DNA of 64,000 nt from JAGXTF01 sp044224315 (GCA_044224315.1 JBGAKR010000002.1:62001-126000); one strand, 5' to 3'. Counted from the stretch's first letter, positions 36,996 through 46,822 are shown. Notes: generated from the sequence alone by a model not told the origin. Numbers and translations: made by a program.

Positions 36996-38504
36996 TCAGA
37001 AAAGTGGTTTTCCGGTCATTTCCGCAGGTTGGGCAATCCCCATCAATTTCAAAATTGTGGGCGACACATCTGCCAATATACCGGCGTGCATTGAGGGTTT
37101 CTGTTTATCACTTACCAACCAGCATGGAACCGGATTTGTAGAGTGTGCGGTATTGGGAGTTCCGTCGTCGTTAATGGCAAAATCTGCATTTCCATGATCG
37201 GCAATTACCAAAAATTCATACCCAAATTTCAGCAGGGTTTGTGATAATTTTTCCAGGCAACCATCCACAGTTTCTACTGCTTTAATTATGGCCGAATAAA
37301 CACCTGTATGTCCAACCATATCCGGATTTGCAAAATTCAAACAAATAAATTCGGGCTGATTTTCCTGAATATAAGCAATGGCTTTATCAGTTAATTCAGG
37401 CGCACTCATTTCGGGTTGCAAATCGTAAGTAGCCACTTTCGGCGAATTTACCATCAGCCGGCCCTCACCATCAAAAGGTTCCTCTCTTCCTCCATTAAAA
37501 AAGAAAGTAACATGCGGATATTTTTCTGTTTCTGCCGCCCTCAGCTGAGTTAAACCATTTGAAGCAATTACCTCTCCCATGGTTTTATTTAAATTCTGAC
37601 TATCGAATAAAATGCCATCTATTTTAAATGTATCATCGTATTCGGTCATGGTAAAATAGTGTAAGGGTAATTTTTGCATTGCCTGTTCAGGAAAATCCTG
37701 TTGGGTTAGTGCCGTAGTAATTTGCCGGCCGCGGTCGGTTCTAAAATTAAAACAGAGCACTGCATCTCCGGCTTTAATCAAACCTTCATCCCCTTCAAGC
37801 ACCTTCAGGGGTTCCATAAATTCATCGGTTATACCATTGTTATAATGGTTAGCAATGCTGTCAAAAACATGCCGGGTATTTTCGCCTTGTCCATGCACCA
37901 TCAGGTTATAGCACCGGGCCACACGTTCCCATCTTTTATCCCGGTCCATAGCAAAATAACGACCTATTACGGTGCTGATTTTAGCCCCAGTGCCTGCCAC
38001 CGCTTTCTCTACGGTTTGTAAATAACCCAAGCCACTTTTGGGGTCGGTATCCCTTCCATCGAGGAAAGCGTGGATAAATATGTTTTTAACCCCTTTTTCG
38101 GCGGCACTCCGGCACAATCCAATCAGGTGATTGAGGTGAGAATGTACACCACCATCGCTTACCAAACCTATCAAATGCAGGCTTTTACCGGCATTGCATA
38201 ATTGGGTAATGTTATTCCAACCCGGATTTTGGTTAATGTCGCCGGTTTCAAAAGCTTTATTAATGCGCACCAGCATTTGCCATACAATGCGTCCGGCGCC
38301 AATATTCATGTGTCCTACCTCGCTGTTACCCATTTGTCCGTGGGGTAAACCCACATTTTCACCATCGGTTCTCAGGGTGGTATTGGCATATTTCTCGGTA
38401 AGGCTGTGTGTAAACGGGGTATTCGCATTCCACACTGCGTCGCTTCTATCATGTTTGCCTATGCCCCATCCATCCAGGATGACAATGGCCGCTTTTTGAA
38501 CCAT
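36996..38504 (-). CDS. gpmI: 2,3-bisphosphoglycerate-independent phosphoglycerate mutase
   Basis: 502 residues, typical of the Mn-dependent family. ILDGWGIG at the N-terminus, the phospho-Ser motif MGNSEVGHMNIGAG, HAFLDGRDTDP, NFRTDRGRQ, NFANPDMVGHTG and the metal ligands DHGNAD. It interconverts 3- and 2-phosphoglycerate. Its ATG is four bases behind a TAAATTTG box. Confidence 0.97.
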   Translation of the reverse strand: MVQKAAIVILDGWGIGKHDRSDAVWNANTPFTHSLTEKYANTTLRTDGENVGLPHGQMGNSEVGHMNIGAGRIVWQMLVRINKAFETGDINQNPGWNNITQLCNAGKSLHLIGLVSDGGVHSHLNHLIGLCRSAAEKGVKNIFIHAFLDGRDTDPKSGLGYLQTVEKAVAGTGAKISTVIGRYFAMDRDKRWERVARCYNLMVHGQGENTRHVFDSIANHYNNGITDEFMEPLKVLEGDEGLIKAGDAVLCFNFRTDRGRQITTALTQQDFPEQAMQKLPLHYFTMTEYDDTFKIDGILFDSQNLNKTMGEVIASNGLTQLRAAETEKYPHVTFFFNGGREEPFDGEGRLMVNSPKVATYDLQPEMSAPELTDKAIAYIQENQPEFICLNFANPDMVGHTGVYSAIIKAVETVDGCLEKLSQTLLKFGYEFLVIADHGNADFAINDDGTPNTAHSTNPVPCWLVSDKQKPSMHAGILADVSPTILKLMGIAQPAEMTGKPLF

Positions 38505-38508
38505 GCTG

Positions 38509-38516
38509 CAAATTTA
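38509..38516 (-). promoter_or_regulatory. -7 box of gpmI, start codon 4 bases away
   Basis: TAAATTTG on the minus strand, an exact TAnnTTTG; only CAGC separates it from ATG. Predicts a leaderless mRNA. Confidence 0.55.
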
Positions 38517-38578
38517 ACCCCTTCTGTCTGAATCCTATATTTTTTTGCACCTATAGGTCCTATTCGCAAAAGTATTTT

Positions 38579-38586
38579 TAAGTTTG
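38579..38586 (+). promoter_or_regulatory. -7 box of the glutamate dehydrogenase gene
   Basis: TAAGTTTG, an exact TAnnTTTG, 27 bases before the ATG at 38,614. With the gpmI box it forms a divergent promoter region of 109 bases. Confidence 0.55.
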
Positions 38587-38613
38587 CACCTCGTTTAATA
38601 ACAACCCAGAAAA

Positions 38614-40044
38614 ATGTCAGAGGGAAAAAGTAAATATTCCTTTTTTGAAACCGTAGAATTTAACTTCGGCAAGGCTTCAAAATTCACATCATTCGACCAG
38701 GGTACCCTGGAACAGATACGCGAATGCAACCATGTACTCAAAATCCGTTTCCCGGTACGCACAGGGCCAAATTTGGAAAACGTGGAGGTGATTGAAGCAT
38801 ACAGGGTGCAGCACTCTCAGCACAAGTCGCCCTGCAAAGGCGGTATCCGATACAGCGAGGATGTTAACCAGGACGAGGTTATGGCTTTGGCATCGCTGAT
38901 GACCTATAAATGCGCTATTGTAAATGTTCCTTTCGGCGGCGCCAAAGGCGGAATTAAAGTTGATACTAAAAAATTTACTGCACTTGAGCTTGAAAGAATA
39001 ACCCGTCGTTATACCGCTGAGTTGGTTAAAAAGAATTTTATAGGCCCGGGCATTGATGTTCCTGCTCCCGATTACGGAAGTGGCGAACGCGAAATGGGCT
39101 GGATTGCCGATACCTATATGGCTATGAAAACCGGTGAAATTGATGCCTTGGGCTGCGTTACCGGTAAACCAGTTTCGCAGGGTGGTGTTCGCGGTCGCAG
39201 AGAAGCCACCGGCTTAGGCGTATTTTACGGTACCCGTGAGCTGTGCAAAATGAAAGATATGATGGACAAAGTGGGCTTGCCAGTAGGAATCGAAGGCAAA
39301 TCCGTTGTTGTTCAGGGATTGGGAAATGTGGGTTATCATTCGGCTAAATTTTTCCGCGAGGGAGGAGCCAAAGTAATTGCTATTTCTGAATACGAAGGTG
39401 CCATTTTCAATGCGAACGGATTAAATGAAGAAGAAGTATTTGCCCATCGCAAAGCTACCGGCAGCATTTTAAATTTCCCCGGCGCTACCAACCTTTCCAA
39501 TAGTGCCGAAGCGCTTGAAATTGAGTGCGACATATTGGTACCCGCCGCTTTGGAAAGCGTAATTACCGAGGAAAATGCACCCCGCATTAAAGCCAAAATC
39601 ATTGCCGAAGCTGCAAATGGCCCGGTTACTGTGGAGGCAGATGAAATATTGAATGCAAAAGGAGTTTTAATTATTCCGGATATTTATCTCAATGCCGGTG
39701 GTGTAACCGTATCCTACTTTGAATGGTTGAAAAACCTGAGCCACGTGCGCTATGGCCGAATGGAAAAGCGTTTTAATGAAAATATGAACGCCCAGATTGT
39801 GCATCAGATAGAGCACCTCACCGGCAAAGCCATTCACGAACCCCATAAAGACCTAATTATCAAAGGGGCCGATGAAGTAGATCTGGTATACTCTGGTTTA
39901 GAAGAAACCATGATTTCTTCACTTTGGGATATAGTTAATACCATGAAAGAAAATCCAGGTATTGATAGCATGCGCACCGCTTCCTTTGTACTTGCCATCA
40001 GTAAAGTGGGGGTTTCTTACAAAGAATTGGGTATTTTCCCATAA
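38614..40044 (+). CDS. glutamate dehydrogenase (Glu/Leu/Phe/Val family)
   Basis: 476 residues. Substrate site and catalytic Lys in KGGIRY and PFGGAKGGIK, the dinucleotide motif GLGNVGYHSAKFF, and PAALESVI. It interconverts glutamate and 2-oxoglutarate with NAD or NADP; cofactor not resolved. It may be the first gene of a run that includes the SPOR gene 35 bases later. Confidence 0.95.
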   Translation: MSEGKSKYSFFETVEFNFGKASKFTSFDQGTLEQIRECNHVLKIRFPVRTGPNLENVEVIEAYRVQHSQHKSPCKGGIRYSEDVNQDEVMALASLMTYKCAIVNVPFGGAKGGIKVDTKKFTALELERITRRYTAELVKKNFIGPGIDVPAPDYGSGEREMGWIADTYMAMKTGEIDALGCVTGKPVSQGGVRGRREATGLGVFYGTRELCKMKDMMDKVGLPVGIEGKSVVVQGLGNVGYHSAKFFREGGAKVIAISEYEGAIFNANGLNEEEVFAHRKATGSILNFPGATNLSNSAEALEIECDILVPAALESVITEENAPRIKAKIIAEAANGPVTVEADEILNAKGVLIIPDIYLNAGGVTVSYFEWLKNLSHVRYGRMEKRFNENMNAQIVHQIEHLTGKAIHEPHKDLIIKGADEVDLVYSGLEETMISSLWDIVNTMKENPGIDSMRTASFVLAISKVGVSYKELGIFP

Positions 40045-40079
40045 TGCACGATTTTTGTTACACTTAAATGTACAAGCCT

Positions 40080-40466
40080 ATGAAACACATTTTTTTTCTC
40101 ACTCTACTACTCATAACTTCGGGTAAAATATTTGCCCAGGGACAGGTTGAGGTGATTGTGGATCCGGCAGTGCAAACCATGGAAGAAGCGCGCATAGCGA
40201 GAAATAAATCCATGGGAATTAAGGTGTATCGCATAATGATTGCGTTTTACCCAGACCGTGCCGCGGCAAACGACAAATTATCGGAAGCCCGCGCCTGGTT
40301 TGGTGCCAAATACGGTGTTATTGTGCAGTTTGATGAACCCAATTTCAAAGTGTATGTGGGTGAATTTTCATCCAAAACCGATGCAGAAGCTGCATTGGCC
40401 GATGTAAGAAAAAAATATCCTTCGGCCAGGGTGGTAAATGATTACGCTGCCGGTAATAAAAATTAA
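40080..40466 (+). CDS. secreted SPOR-domain protein
   Basis: 128 residues from ATG 40,080 (KHIFFLTLLLITSGKIFAQ signal peptide). After a short linker a SPOR domain follows (YRIMIAFYPDRAAANDKLSE...VYVGEFSSKTDAEAAL). SPOR domains bind denuded peptidoglycan strands at division sites. An ATG at 40,068 would add four residues. Confidence 0.85.
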   Translation: MKHIFFLTLLLITSGKIFAQGQVEVIVDPAVQTMEEARIARNKSMGIKVYRIMIAFYPDRAAANDKLSEARAWFGAKYGVIVQFDEPNFKVYVGEFSSKTDAEAALADVRKKYPSARVVNDYAAGNKN

Positions 40467-40487
40467 AAATTTCCCATTTACCTACAA

Positions 40488-41006
40488 ATGAAACAGGACG
40501 CACGGATAACTAAAACCAAAGAAGAAGTAAGAGAAATCTTTACGGCTTATCTCGAAAAAAATAAGCAACGGAAAACCCCGGAGAGATACGCCATTCTGGA
40601 CGAAATTTATTCGCATAAGGAACATTTTGATGTAGATGATTTATACCTCAAAATGAAAAACCGCAATTACCATGTAAGCCGCGCCACTGTTTATAATACC
40701 CTCGACTTATTGGTTGATTCAGGATTGGTAAAAAAGCACCAGTTTGGACAAAATACCAGCCATTTTGAACAGGCTTATGGCTATAAACAACACGACCACA
40801 TGATATGCGTAAAATGCAAAAAGGTGCTGGAATTCTGCGACCCAAGGGTGCAACAAATCAGCTCTACAATGGGCGGATTATTGAAATTTAATGTTACCCA
40901 CCATTCGCTGCATTTATATGGCCAACCCATAGTAGACAAAGACGACAACTGCACCCAGTGCGGAGAAAACATACATAAATTTAAAGAACACGAACATAAT
41001 GGTTGA
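40488..41006 (+). CDS. fur: Fur-family transcriptional regulator
   Basis: 172 residues. Winged helix (DVDDLYLKMKNRNYHVSRAT, VYNTLDLLVDSGLV), dimerisation domain with HDHMICVKCKKVLEFCD, and a second CxxC in CTQCGENIH, so a structural zinc site of the Fur type is present. It regulates iron, zinc or peroxide genes; the exact metal is not decidable. It overlaps purA by eight bases. Confidence 0.9.
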   Translation: MKQDARITKTKEEVREIFTAYLEKNKQRKTPERYAILDEIYSHKEHFDVDDLYLKMKNRNYHVSRATVYNTLDLLVDSGLVKKHQFGQNTSHFEQAYGYKQHDHMICVKCKKVLEFCDPRVQQISSTMGGLLKFNVTHHSLHLYGQPIVDKDDNCTQCGENIHKFKEHEHNG

Positions 41007-42267
41007 TGTAATCCTTGGGCTCCAATGGGGCGATGAAGGAAAAGGAAAAATTGCCGATTACCTAACTCCACAATACGATATAGTGGCGCGCTTTCAGGGC
41101 GGCCCCAATGCCGGACATTCCCTGGAATTCGAAGGCAAAAAATTTGTATTAAATACTGTGCCTTCAGGAATATTTCACAAAACCACTACCAATGTAATTG
41201 GAAATGGCGTAGTGATAGATCCTGTAAGACTGATGGAAGAAATTGCCCGCATTGAACCCGAATGCCCGGATTATGCAGACAGGTTATTGATTTCCAAAAA
41301 AGCCCATATTATATTACCCACCCACCGCATTTTGGATGCAGCTTCTGAAGCGTCAAAAGGCGATAACAAAATAGGCAGTACATTGCGCGGCATTGGCCCT
41401 ACCTATCGCGATAAAACCGGCCGGGCCGGCATACGCGTTGGAGATTTGCTTGAACCTGATTTCGCCAATATCTACCGCAGTGCCGCCGAAATGCATCTGA
41501 AACAAATTTCCTATTTCGGCTATACCGATTTCGACCTCAAGGCCGAGGAGGAGAAATTTTTTGCGGCCGTTGAAAAACTCAAAAAACACCAACTGGTGAA
41601 TAGTGAGTACTACCTGAATAATGCCATAAAAGCGGGTAAAAAAATATTGGCCGAAGGCGCCCAGGGCAGTATGCTGGATATTGAGTTTGGCACTTATCCT
41701 TACGTAACCTCATCCGTAACTTTGGCTGGGGGTGTTTGCAACGGGCTGGGCATTGCACCCAAAAACATTGGCAAAGTGTACGGCATTTTCAAAGCTTATT
41801 GCACCCGTGTTGGTGGCGGTCCTTTCCCTACCGAACTTAACGATGCCATGGGCGAAGAACTGCGTCAGAAAGGCCACGAGTTTGGCGCCACTACAGGCCG
41901 TCCGCGCCGCACAGGTTGGATAGATCTGGTAGCACTGAAATATGCCTGCATGCTCAATGGCGTGGATGAACTTATTATGATGAAATCGGATGTACTGTGC
42001 GGCCTACCCAATATCGAAGCCGGTGTATCCTATAATATCAACGGACAGATTACCGACGAAGTTCCTGCAAATCTTTGCAGCAAGGGTATAGAACCCGTGT
42101 ACAAACAAATGAAAGGATGGAGTGACGAATTGCCCCACGATCAGGGATTTGATGCACTGGACCAGAATTTCAAGGACTATGTAAATTTCATTGAAGGCTA
42201 TTTGGAAACCAATATCAGGGTAATTTCCCTGGGTCCGGAACGCCACAAAACCATCATGCGCGGATGA
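40999..42267 (+). CDS. purA: adenylosuccinate synthase
   Basis: 422 residues. P-loop-like GDEGKGKIADYL at the N-terminus, QFGGGxx-like GGPNAGH, GTYPYVTSS, TTGRPRRTGW and KSDVLCGL. It makes adenylosuccinate from IMP and aspartate. The start overlaps fur and the stop overlaps the FAA hydrolase gene (ATGA), so the three are translationally linked. Confidence 0.97.
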   Translation: MVDVILGLQWGDEGKGKIADYLTPQYDIVARFQGGPNAGHSLEFEGKKFVLNTVPSGIFHKTTTNVIGNGVVIDPVRLMEEIARIEPECPDYADRLLISKKAHIILPTHRILDAASEASKGDNKIGSTLRGIGPTYRDKTGRAGIRVGDLLEPDFANIYRSAAEMHLKQISYFGYTDFDLKAEEEKFFAAVEKLKKHQLVNSEYYLNNAIKAGKKILAEGAQGSMLDIEFGTYPYVTSSVTLAGGVCNGLGIAPKNIGKVYGIFKAYCTRVGGGPFPTELNDAMGEELRQKGHEFGATTGRPRRTGWIDLVALKYACMLNGVDELIMMKSDVLCGLPNIEAGVSYNINGQITDEVPANLCSKGIEPVYKQMKGWSDELPHDQGFDALDQNFKDYVNFIEGYLETNIRVISLGPERHKTIMRG

Positions 42268-42872
42268 AAATAATCTGCATTGGCAGAAATTATGTAGAAC
42301 ATGCACTGGAACTGAATAACGAAGTTCCGGAAGAACCGGTAATTTTTATTAAACCCGATTCGGCCGTGTTGCGCAACAACGCACCGTTTTTTATTCCGGC
42401 ATTTTCAACTGAAATTCACCACGAGGTGGAATTATTTGTTAAAATAACCAAACCCGGCAAATCCATTCCGCTCCAATTCGCCGGCTCGTACTACGACCAA
42501 ATTGGGTTGGGCATAGATTTTACCGCACGCGATTTGCAAAGTCAGCTTAAAGCCAAAGGCCTTCCCTGGGAAAAAGCAAAAGGATTTGATCATTCAGCCG
42601 TAATTGGAAAAATGTTTCCAAAAGAAAATTACGACCTAAAAAATCTCGATTTTTCATTACTAAAAAACGGAGAACCGGTGCAGTCAGGAAATTCGGCGCA
42701 AATGATTCACAACATCGACCAGATTATCAGTTATGTTTCTGGTTTTTTTAGTCTTAAAATCGGAGATTTAATTTTTACCGGAACACCCAAAGGGGTTTCT
42801 GCCGTTGCAAAAGGCGATGTGCTGGAAGGATTTATTCAAAATAAATCCGCATTTCGTTTTTCGGTAATGTAA
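42264..42872 (+). CDS. fumarylacetoacetate hydrolase-family protein (FAHD1-like)
   Basis: 202 residues: CIGRNYVEHALEL, FIKPDSAVL, metal ligands in EIHHEVELF, GIDFTARDLQ, and GTPKGVSAV. Small FAH proteins of this length act as acylpyruvases or oxaloacetate decarboxylases. It is coupled to purA by a 4-base overlap. Confidence 0.9.
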   Translation: MKIICIGRNYVEHALELNNEVPEEPVIFIKPDSAVLRNNAPFFIPAFSTEIHHEVELFVKITKPGKSIPLQFAGSYYDQIGLGIDFTARDLQSQLKAKGLPWEKAKGFDHSAVIGKMFPKENYDLKNLDFSLLKNGEPVQSGNSAQMIHNIDQIISYVSGFFSLKIGDLIFTGTPKGVSAVAKGDVLEGFIQNKSAFRFSVM

Positions 42873-42918
42873 TTTTTTTTAAATCTAAATAATTATTTAA
42901 TTCATCCCCCAATCAAGC

Positions 42919-43830
42919 CTAGTCCTGTGGCTTAACTTCAATTATTTTAGGATTTTCTGAAGAATATATAATGGTAAATTTTAAGCGATCATAATTATTC
43001 TTTTTAAAATGGGTTGCATTATCACCCAGAGATACACTTTGCTTATAATTTTTACCATTATTGGCTTTAAATTCCACCGTAAGCCAACCATCTTCCAGGG
43101 CAAAATCTGTAGCACGGGTTTCAACTGCATAGCGCGACAAATGAAAACTGCGGCGCCAAGATTCTATTCTCAGCGACAACATAGGCAAAGCAAAAAACAT
43201 TACTAAAAAGCTCACTAGAATCCATTTTTCTGTACTTACCTTTTTTTGAAGAATTAAATTTCGCACTTCAAAATAGCGATACATTTTCATTAGCGTCCAT
43301 ATCATTAAAATTATATAGCCGATAATGAGAAACACATACGATATCATGGTAATATCGGTATAGGGTTTCCAGAAAATATTATCAAAAATAAAAAACAGCA
43401 GAATTAAACCCGCACAGGCTACTCCCAATTGTATTTTTTCCTGTATTACTCCTTTTTTGGCAATGTGCAATTGTTCTTCGGTAATGGGTTTTACAGCTTG
43501 AGGAGCACCCTCTTCGGCATCCAATGCTTCATCCTTGGTAGGATTTCTTTCACTGCTGCCATACTTCCGGTACAGCGACCGATTGATATCCGAATTTTTT
43601 TGTTTCAGATAATGGCTCAAAACCATCAAATCGTACACCCTTTTACTTTCAGGGTTCGACAAAAGTTCGTAACCCCGGCTTATAATTCTCAAGTACTCGG
43701 CGGCCTTTTCATCTCCGTTATTATAGGCACCCGAGTATTGGTTTACTTTTAATATATACGCTTTCTTAACGTCCTCTATCGGCGTCCCAACCGGAATATT
43801 CAGCAATTTATAAAAGTCAAAAAATTCCAT
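42919..43830 (-). CDS. membrane protein with degenerate J-domain (no HPD)
   Basis: 303 residues. The N-terminus follows the J-domain helices (FYKLLNIPVGTPIEDVKKAY, then AAEYLRIISRGYELLSNPES and KRVYDLM), but the HPD tripeptide is replaced: the segment reads LKVNQYSGAYNN. Three transmembrane segments follow (about 135-155, 165-185, 205-225) and then a beta-rich tail. Without HPD it should not stimulate DnaK; it may act as a scaffold or decoy. It lies divergently to a GH13-like gene. A TTAATTTG box is shortly before its ATG. Confidence 0.75.
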   Translation of the reverse strand: MEFFDFYKLLNIPVGTPIEDVKKAYILKVNQYSGAYNNGDEKAAEYLRIISRGYELLSNPESKRVYDLMVLSHYLKQKNSDINRSLYRKYGSSERNPTKDEALDAEEGAPQAVKPITEEQLHIAKKGVIQEKIQLGVACAGLILLFFIFDNIFWKPYTDITMISYVFLIIGYIILMIWTLMKMYRYFEVRNLILQKKVSTEKWILVSFLVMFFALPMLSLRIESWRRSFHLSRYAVETRATDFALEDGWLTVEFKANNGKNYKQSVSLGDNATHFKKNNYDRLKFTIIYSSENPKIIEVKPQD

Positions 43831-43965
43831 GGAAATAACAAATTAACGCAATTTGGGCCAATACATTGTCTAAAATTAGTACGGTTCTATGGGGTTAGAA
43901 TATTTATTCGGCAGAAAAACATCCACAAATTCTGATATTTCACACCAGTTGAATTAAATTGCAGC

Positions 43966-45837
43966 GTGTTAAGATTTGTGAAAATTGTAAGCGGTGTGCT
44001 GCTTTTTTTAGGCCTTAACCTATTGCCTATAAATGGCAATGCTGCTACACCGCCATCGGGCATTTACCACATGGCCCCATCCCATTGGTACACGGGGTTT
44101 AAGGATACCACCCTGGAGATTATTTTACATACCGAGAATGCAGACCTGCTAGACATTCATATGCAGGATTATCCGGGTGTGGAATTTCTGGAGAAAACCA
44201 ATTCAGCAAACCGACATATTGCGTACCTCAGGTTAATTATCCATTCTACCGCACAGCCCGGTCAACTGCAATTTTCGGCCAAGCCGGCTTCACGCAGAGT
44301 GCGATATGTAAAAGCCTTTAAATTTTCATATAATTTGTATGCACGCACAACCCAGGTTGCGGCCCTTACACCGGCTGATGTGCTGTATCGAATCAATATC
44401 GACCGGTTTCAAAACGGAAATTCTAAAAACGACCGTGTTACCCTTAAAAACGCCTATGAACTGGACCGTAACAACCTCAATGCCCGCCATGGGGGCGACA
44501 TTGCCGGAATTATAGAGAGCCTCGATTATTTAAAAAGTGTAGGTACCACGGCCATCTGGCTCAACCAGATTCAGGAAAACGATGCCCCAGCCTTTAGCCA
44601 TCTGGGACGCGCGGTTACCGACCATTATAGCATCGACCCCAGATACGGGAATATGGCGGCCCTTGAACAATTACAAAATGCACTTACCTATAAAAACATT
44701 AAGCTGTGCATGGATTTAGACCTCAATCAGGTGGGCTGGTTTCACTGGATGTACCTCAATTTTGATACAGGCTGGTTTAACAACCCCGACAGTGCCGTTT
44801 TTCCCCTTCCCGACCCAGAATATCTCAATTACCCAGGTTTATCCATAACCGAAAAAAAATGGATAGCCTCGCATTGGATGGACCCCTCTACCCCCGATTT
44901 AAACCAGAACAATCCGCATATTGCCGCCTATCTCAAACAATTATGCATGTGGTGGACCGAGTATGCACAGGTTTCTACCTGGATTATTCCCGATCCGCAT
45001 TTGGTAGAACCCCGTTTTATTGAAAAGTTTATTCAACAAGTTGGGGCCGAATTCCCCGGTTTAAAATTCAAAACCAATACCCGCACCAATAGTTTTGCCT
45101 CACAAGCCAACTATGTACCCAATAAATATGCGGTGACCAAAAGTAAATCTTCCGATGGCATTACCGATTTTATTCTGCAATCTAAATTACAAAAAATTGC
45201 TGCATCCGATACCTGCGATCGGCAGCAGTGGAACGAGCTTTTCAATCTTTTGGATTTGAATATAGTATACCAAAATCCGCAGGAAAACCTCATTTTCCTC
45301 GACGATATTGCATCGCCTCGTTGTATTTCTAAGTGTAAAGCCAACCCCAAACGTTGGGAGATGATTACAGCCCTTTCATTTTGCCTGCAAGGCACCCCCA
45401 GTATACTTTACGGATCAGAAATTCGGCTTACCGATAGTAAAAACCCCACGGCAGCCTTGCCCGATTTTCCGAATTGCGACCAAAAAAACATGCTCACCTG
45501 TAGCAATGGATATACGGCCGAAGCCAAGGATGGATTGCGATTTATGAAAACCTGCACCGAAATGCGCCTTAAAAACCCCGCATTGCAGTATGGTACCCTA
45601 AAGTTATATGCACCGGCGGATGGAATATTCTCGCTGTTCAGGGCTTATAATGAAAAGAAAATCATGGTAATTGTAAACGACAACCCCATGGAACGTGTAT
45701 TGCTAAATAAACGCTACCAGCAAGAGATTGCCGGTTACACCCGTATTAAAAATCTGATGACCGGTGAAATCTCAATTCTCTCCGATTTTCAGTCTATTCC
45801 CAGCCATTCTACCCTGGTTTACGAGCTCTTACCCTGA
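43966..45837 (+). CDS. SusA/neopullulanase-like GH13 protein lacking catalytic residues
   Basis: 623 residues from GTG 43,966, signal peptide ending NGNAAT. An N-terminal cyclomaltodextrinase-like domain (YHMAPSHWYTGFKDTTLEII), then a GH13 barrel with RINIDRFQNGN, RHGGDIAGIIESLDYLK, DHYSIDPRYG. The four conserved GH13 regions are altered: DLNQVG for DxxxNH, WIIPDPHL where the nucleophile motif GxRxD should be, KTNTRTNS where GE should be, FLDDIAS where NHD should be. It is probably an inactive carbohydrate-binding or sensing protein; inference. Its stop is one base from the PfkB gene stop on the other strand. Confidence 0.85.
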   Translation: MLRFVKIVSGVLLFLGLNLLPINGNAATPPSGIYHMAPSHWYTGFKDTTLEIILHTENADLLDIHMQDYPGVEFLEKTNSANRHIAYLRLIIHSTAQPGQLQFSAKPASRRVRYVKAFKFSYNLYARTTQVAALTPADVLYRINIDRFQNGNSKNDRVTLKNAYELDRNNLNARHGGDIAGIIESLDYLKSVGTTAIWLNQIQENDAPAFSHLGRAVTDHYSIDPRYGNMAALEQLQNALTYKNIKLCMDLDLNQVGWFHWMYLNFDTGWFNNPDSAVFPLPDPEYLNYPGLSITEKKWIASHWMDPSTPDLNQNNPHIAAYLKQLCMWWTEYAQVSTWIIPDPHLVEPRFIEKFIQQVGAEFPGLKFKTNTRTNSFASQANYVPNKYAVTKSKSSDGITDFILQSKLQKIAASDTCDRQQWNELFNLLDLNIVYQNPQENLIFLDDIASPRCISKCKANPKRWEMITALSFCLQGTPSILYGSEIRLTDSKNPTAALPDFPNCDQKNMLTCSNGYTAEAKDGLRFMKTCTEMRLKNPALQYGTLKLYAPADGIFSLFRAYNEKKIMVIVNDNPMERVLLNKRYQQEIAGYTRIKNLMTGEISILSDFQSIPSHSTLVYELLP

Positions 45838-45838
45838 T

Positions 45839-46750
45839 TTAAAGGGCAATCAGATTTTCAAATTCTTTGAGTCGACTTTGAATATCGGCTTCGGTAATTT
45901 CGGCCAGTTTCTCGGTACCGAATTTTTCAACGCAATAGCTGGCCATGCAACTGCCATAAACCAGTCCGCGTTTCATTCCGCCAAAGTCTACACGTCCGCT
46001 GGCAGCAATATATCCCAAAAAGCCACCGGCAAAAGTGTCACCGGCACCGGTTGGGTCAAATACTTCCTCTAGGGGTAAAGCAGGGCAAAAGAAGGTTTGA
46101 CCTTCGGGACCAAACAGCAAGGCACCGTGTTCGCCCTTTTTTATTACCAAAAATTGGGGGCCCATTTCTCTGATTTTGCGGGCGGCTTTTACCAGGCTGT
46201 ATTCGCCACTCAGCATACGGGCTTCTTCATCGTTTACAGTAAGTACATCCACCATGGTAAGCACCTGTTTCAGGTCGTCCATGGCAATCTGCATCCAAAA
46301 ATTCATGGTATCGAGCACCACCAGTTTTGGACGTCGTTTCAGGCGGTTTAGGGTAGTTATTTGCACTGCAGGTGCCAGATTGCCCAGCATTACATAATCA
46401 GGGCTGCTCAGTTCTTCAGGGATTATGGGGTCGAAATCTCCCAATACATTTAATTCGGTTACCAGGGTATCGCGGCTGTTCATATCCATATGGTATTTGC
46501 CACTCCAGAAGAACGATTTCTCGCCTTTTTTCACCTGCACACCGCTAGTATCTACACCTCTTTTGTTTAAATCTGCCAGAAAATCAAAGTCGAAGTCTTC
46601 ACCCACTACCCCTACCAGGCCCACTTTGTTGTACAACAGTGAAGTAGCCAGCGAAATATAGGAGGCGCTTCCACCCACAATCTTGCCTGTTTTTCCGAAT
46701 GGGGTTTCAATAGCATCGAAAGCCACAGACCCGATTATTAGTAAACTCAT
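45839..46750 (-). CDS. PfkB-family carbohydrate kinase
   Basis: 303 residues: N-terminal GGSASYISLATSLL, C-terminal DPTGAGDTFAGGFLG with catalytic Asp. The family includes ribokinase, adenosine kinase and others; the substrate is not clear from sequence. It is convergent with the GH13-like gene. Confidence 0.92.
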   Translation of the reverse strand: MSLLIIGSVAFDAIETPFGKTGKIVGGSASYISLATSLLYNKVGLVGVVGEDFDFDFLADLNKRGVDTSGVQVKKGEKSFFWSGKYHMDMNSRDTLVTELNVLGDFDPIIPEELSSPDYVMLGNLAPAVQITTLNRLKRRPKLVVLDTMNFWMQIAMDDLKQVLTMVDVLTVNDEEARMLSGEYSLVKAARKIREMGPQFLVIKKGEHGALLFGPEGQTFFCPALPLEEVFDPTGAGDTFAGGFLGYIAASGRVDFGGMKRGLVYGSCMASYCVEKFGTEKLAEITEADIQSRLKEFENLIAL

Positions 46751-46780
46751 AATTTTTTTTGCAAAAAAAGTACAAAAATG

Positions 46781-46811
46781 TTTGAAAAAAAACCAAAGCC
46801 CCTTATTTTTG
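46781..46811 (+). promoter_or_regulatory. consensus promoter of tRNA-Asn
   Basis: TTTG at 46,781, exactly 19 bases, then TATTTTTG at 46,804-46,811. Same -7 box as the tRNA-tuf operon. Confidence 0.85.
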
Positions 46812-46822
46812 CAGCTCGATTA

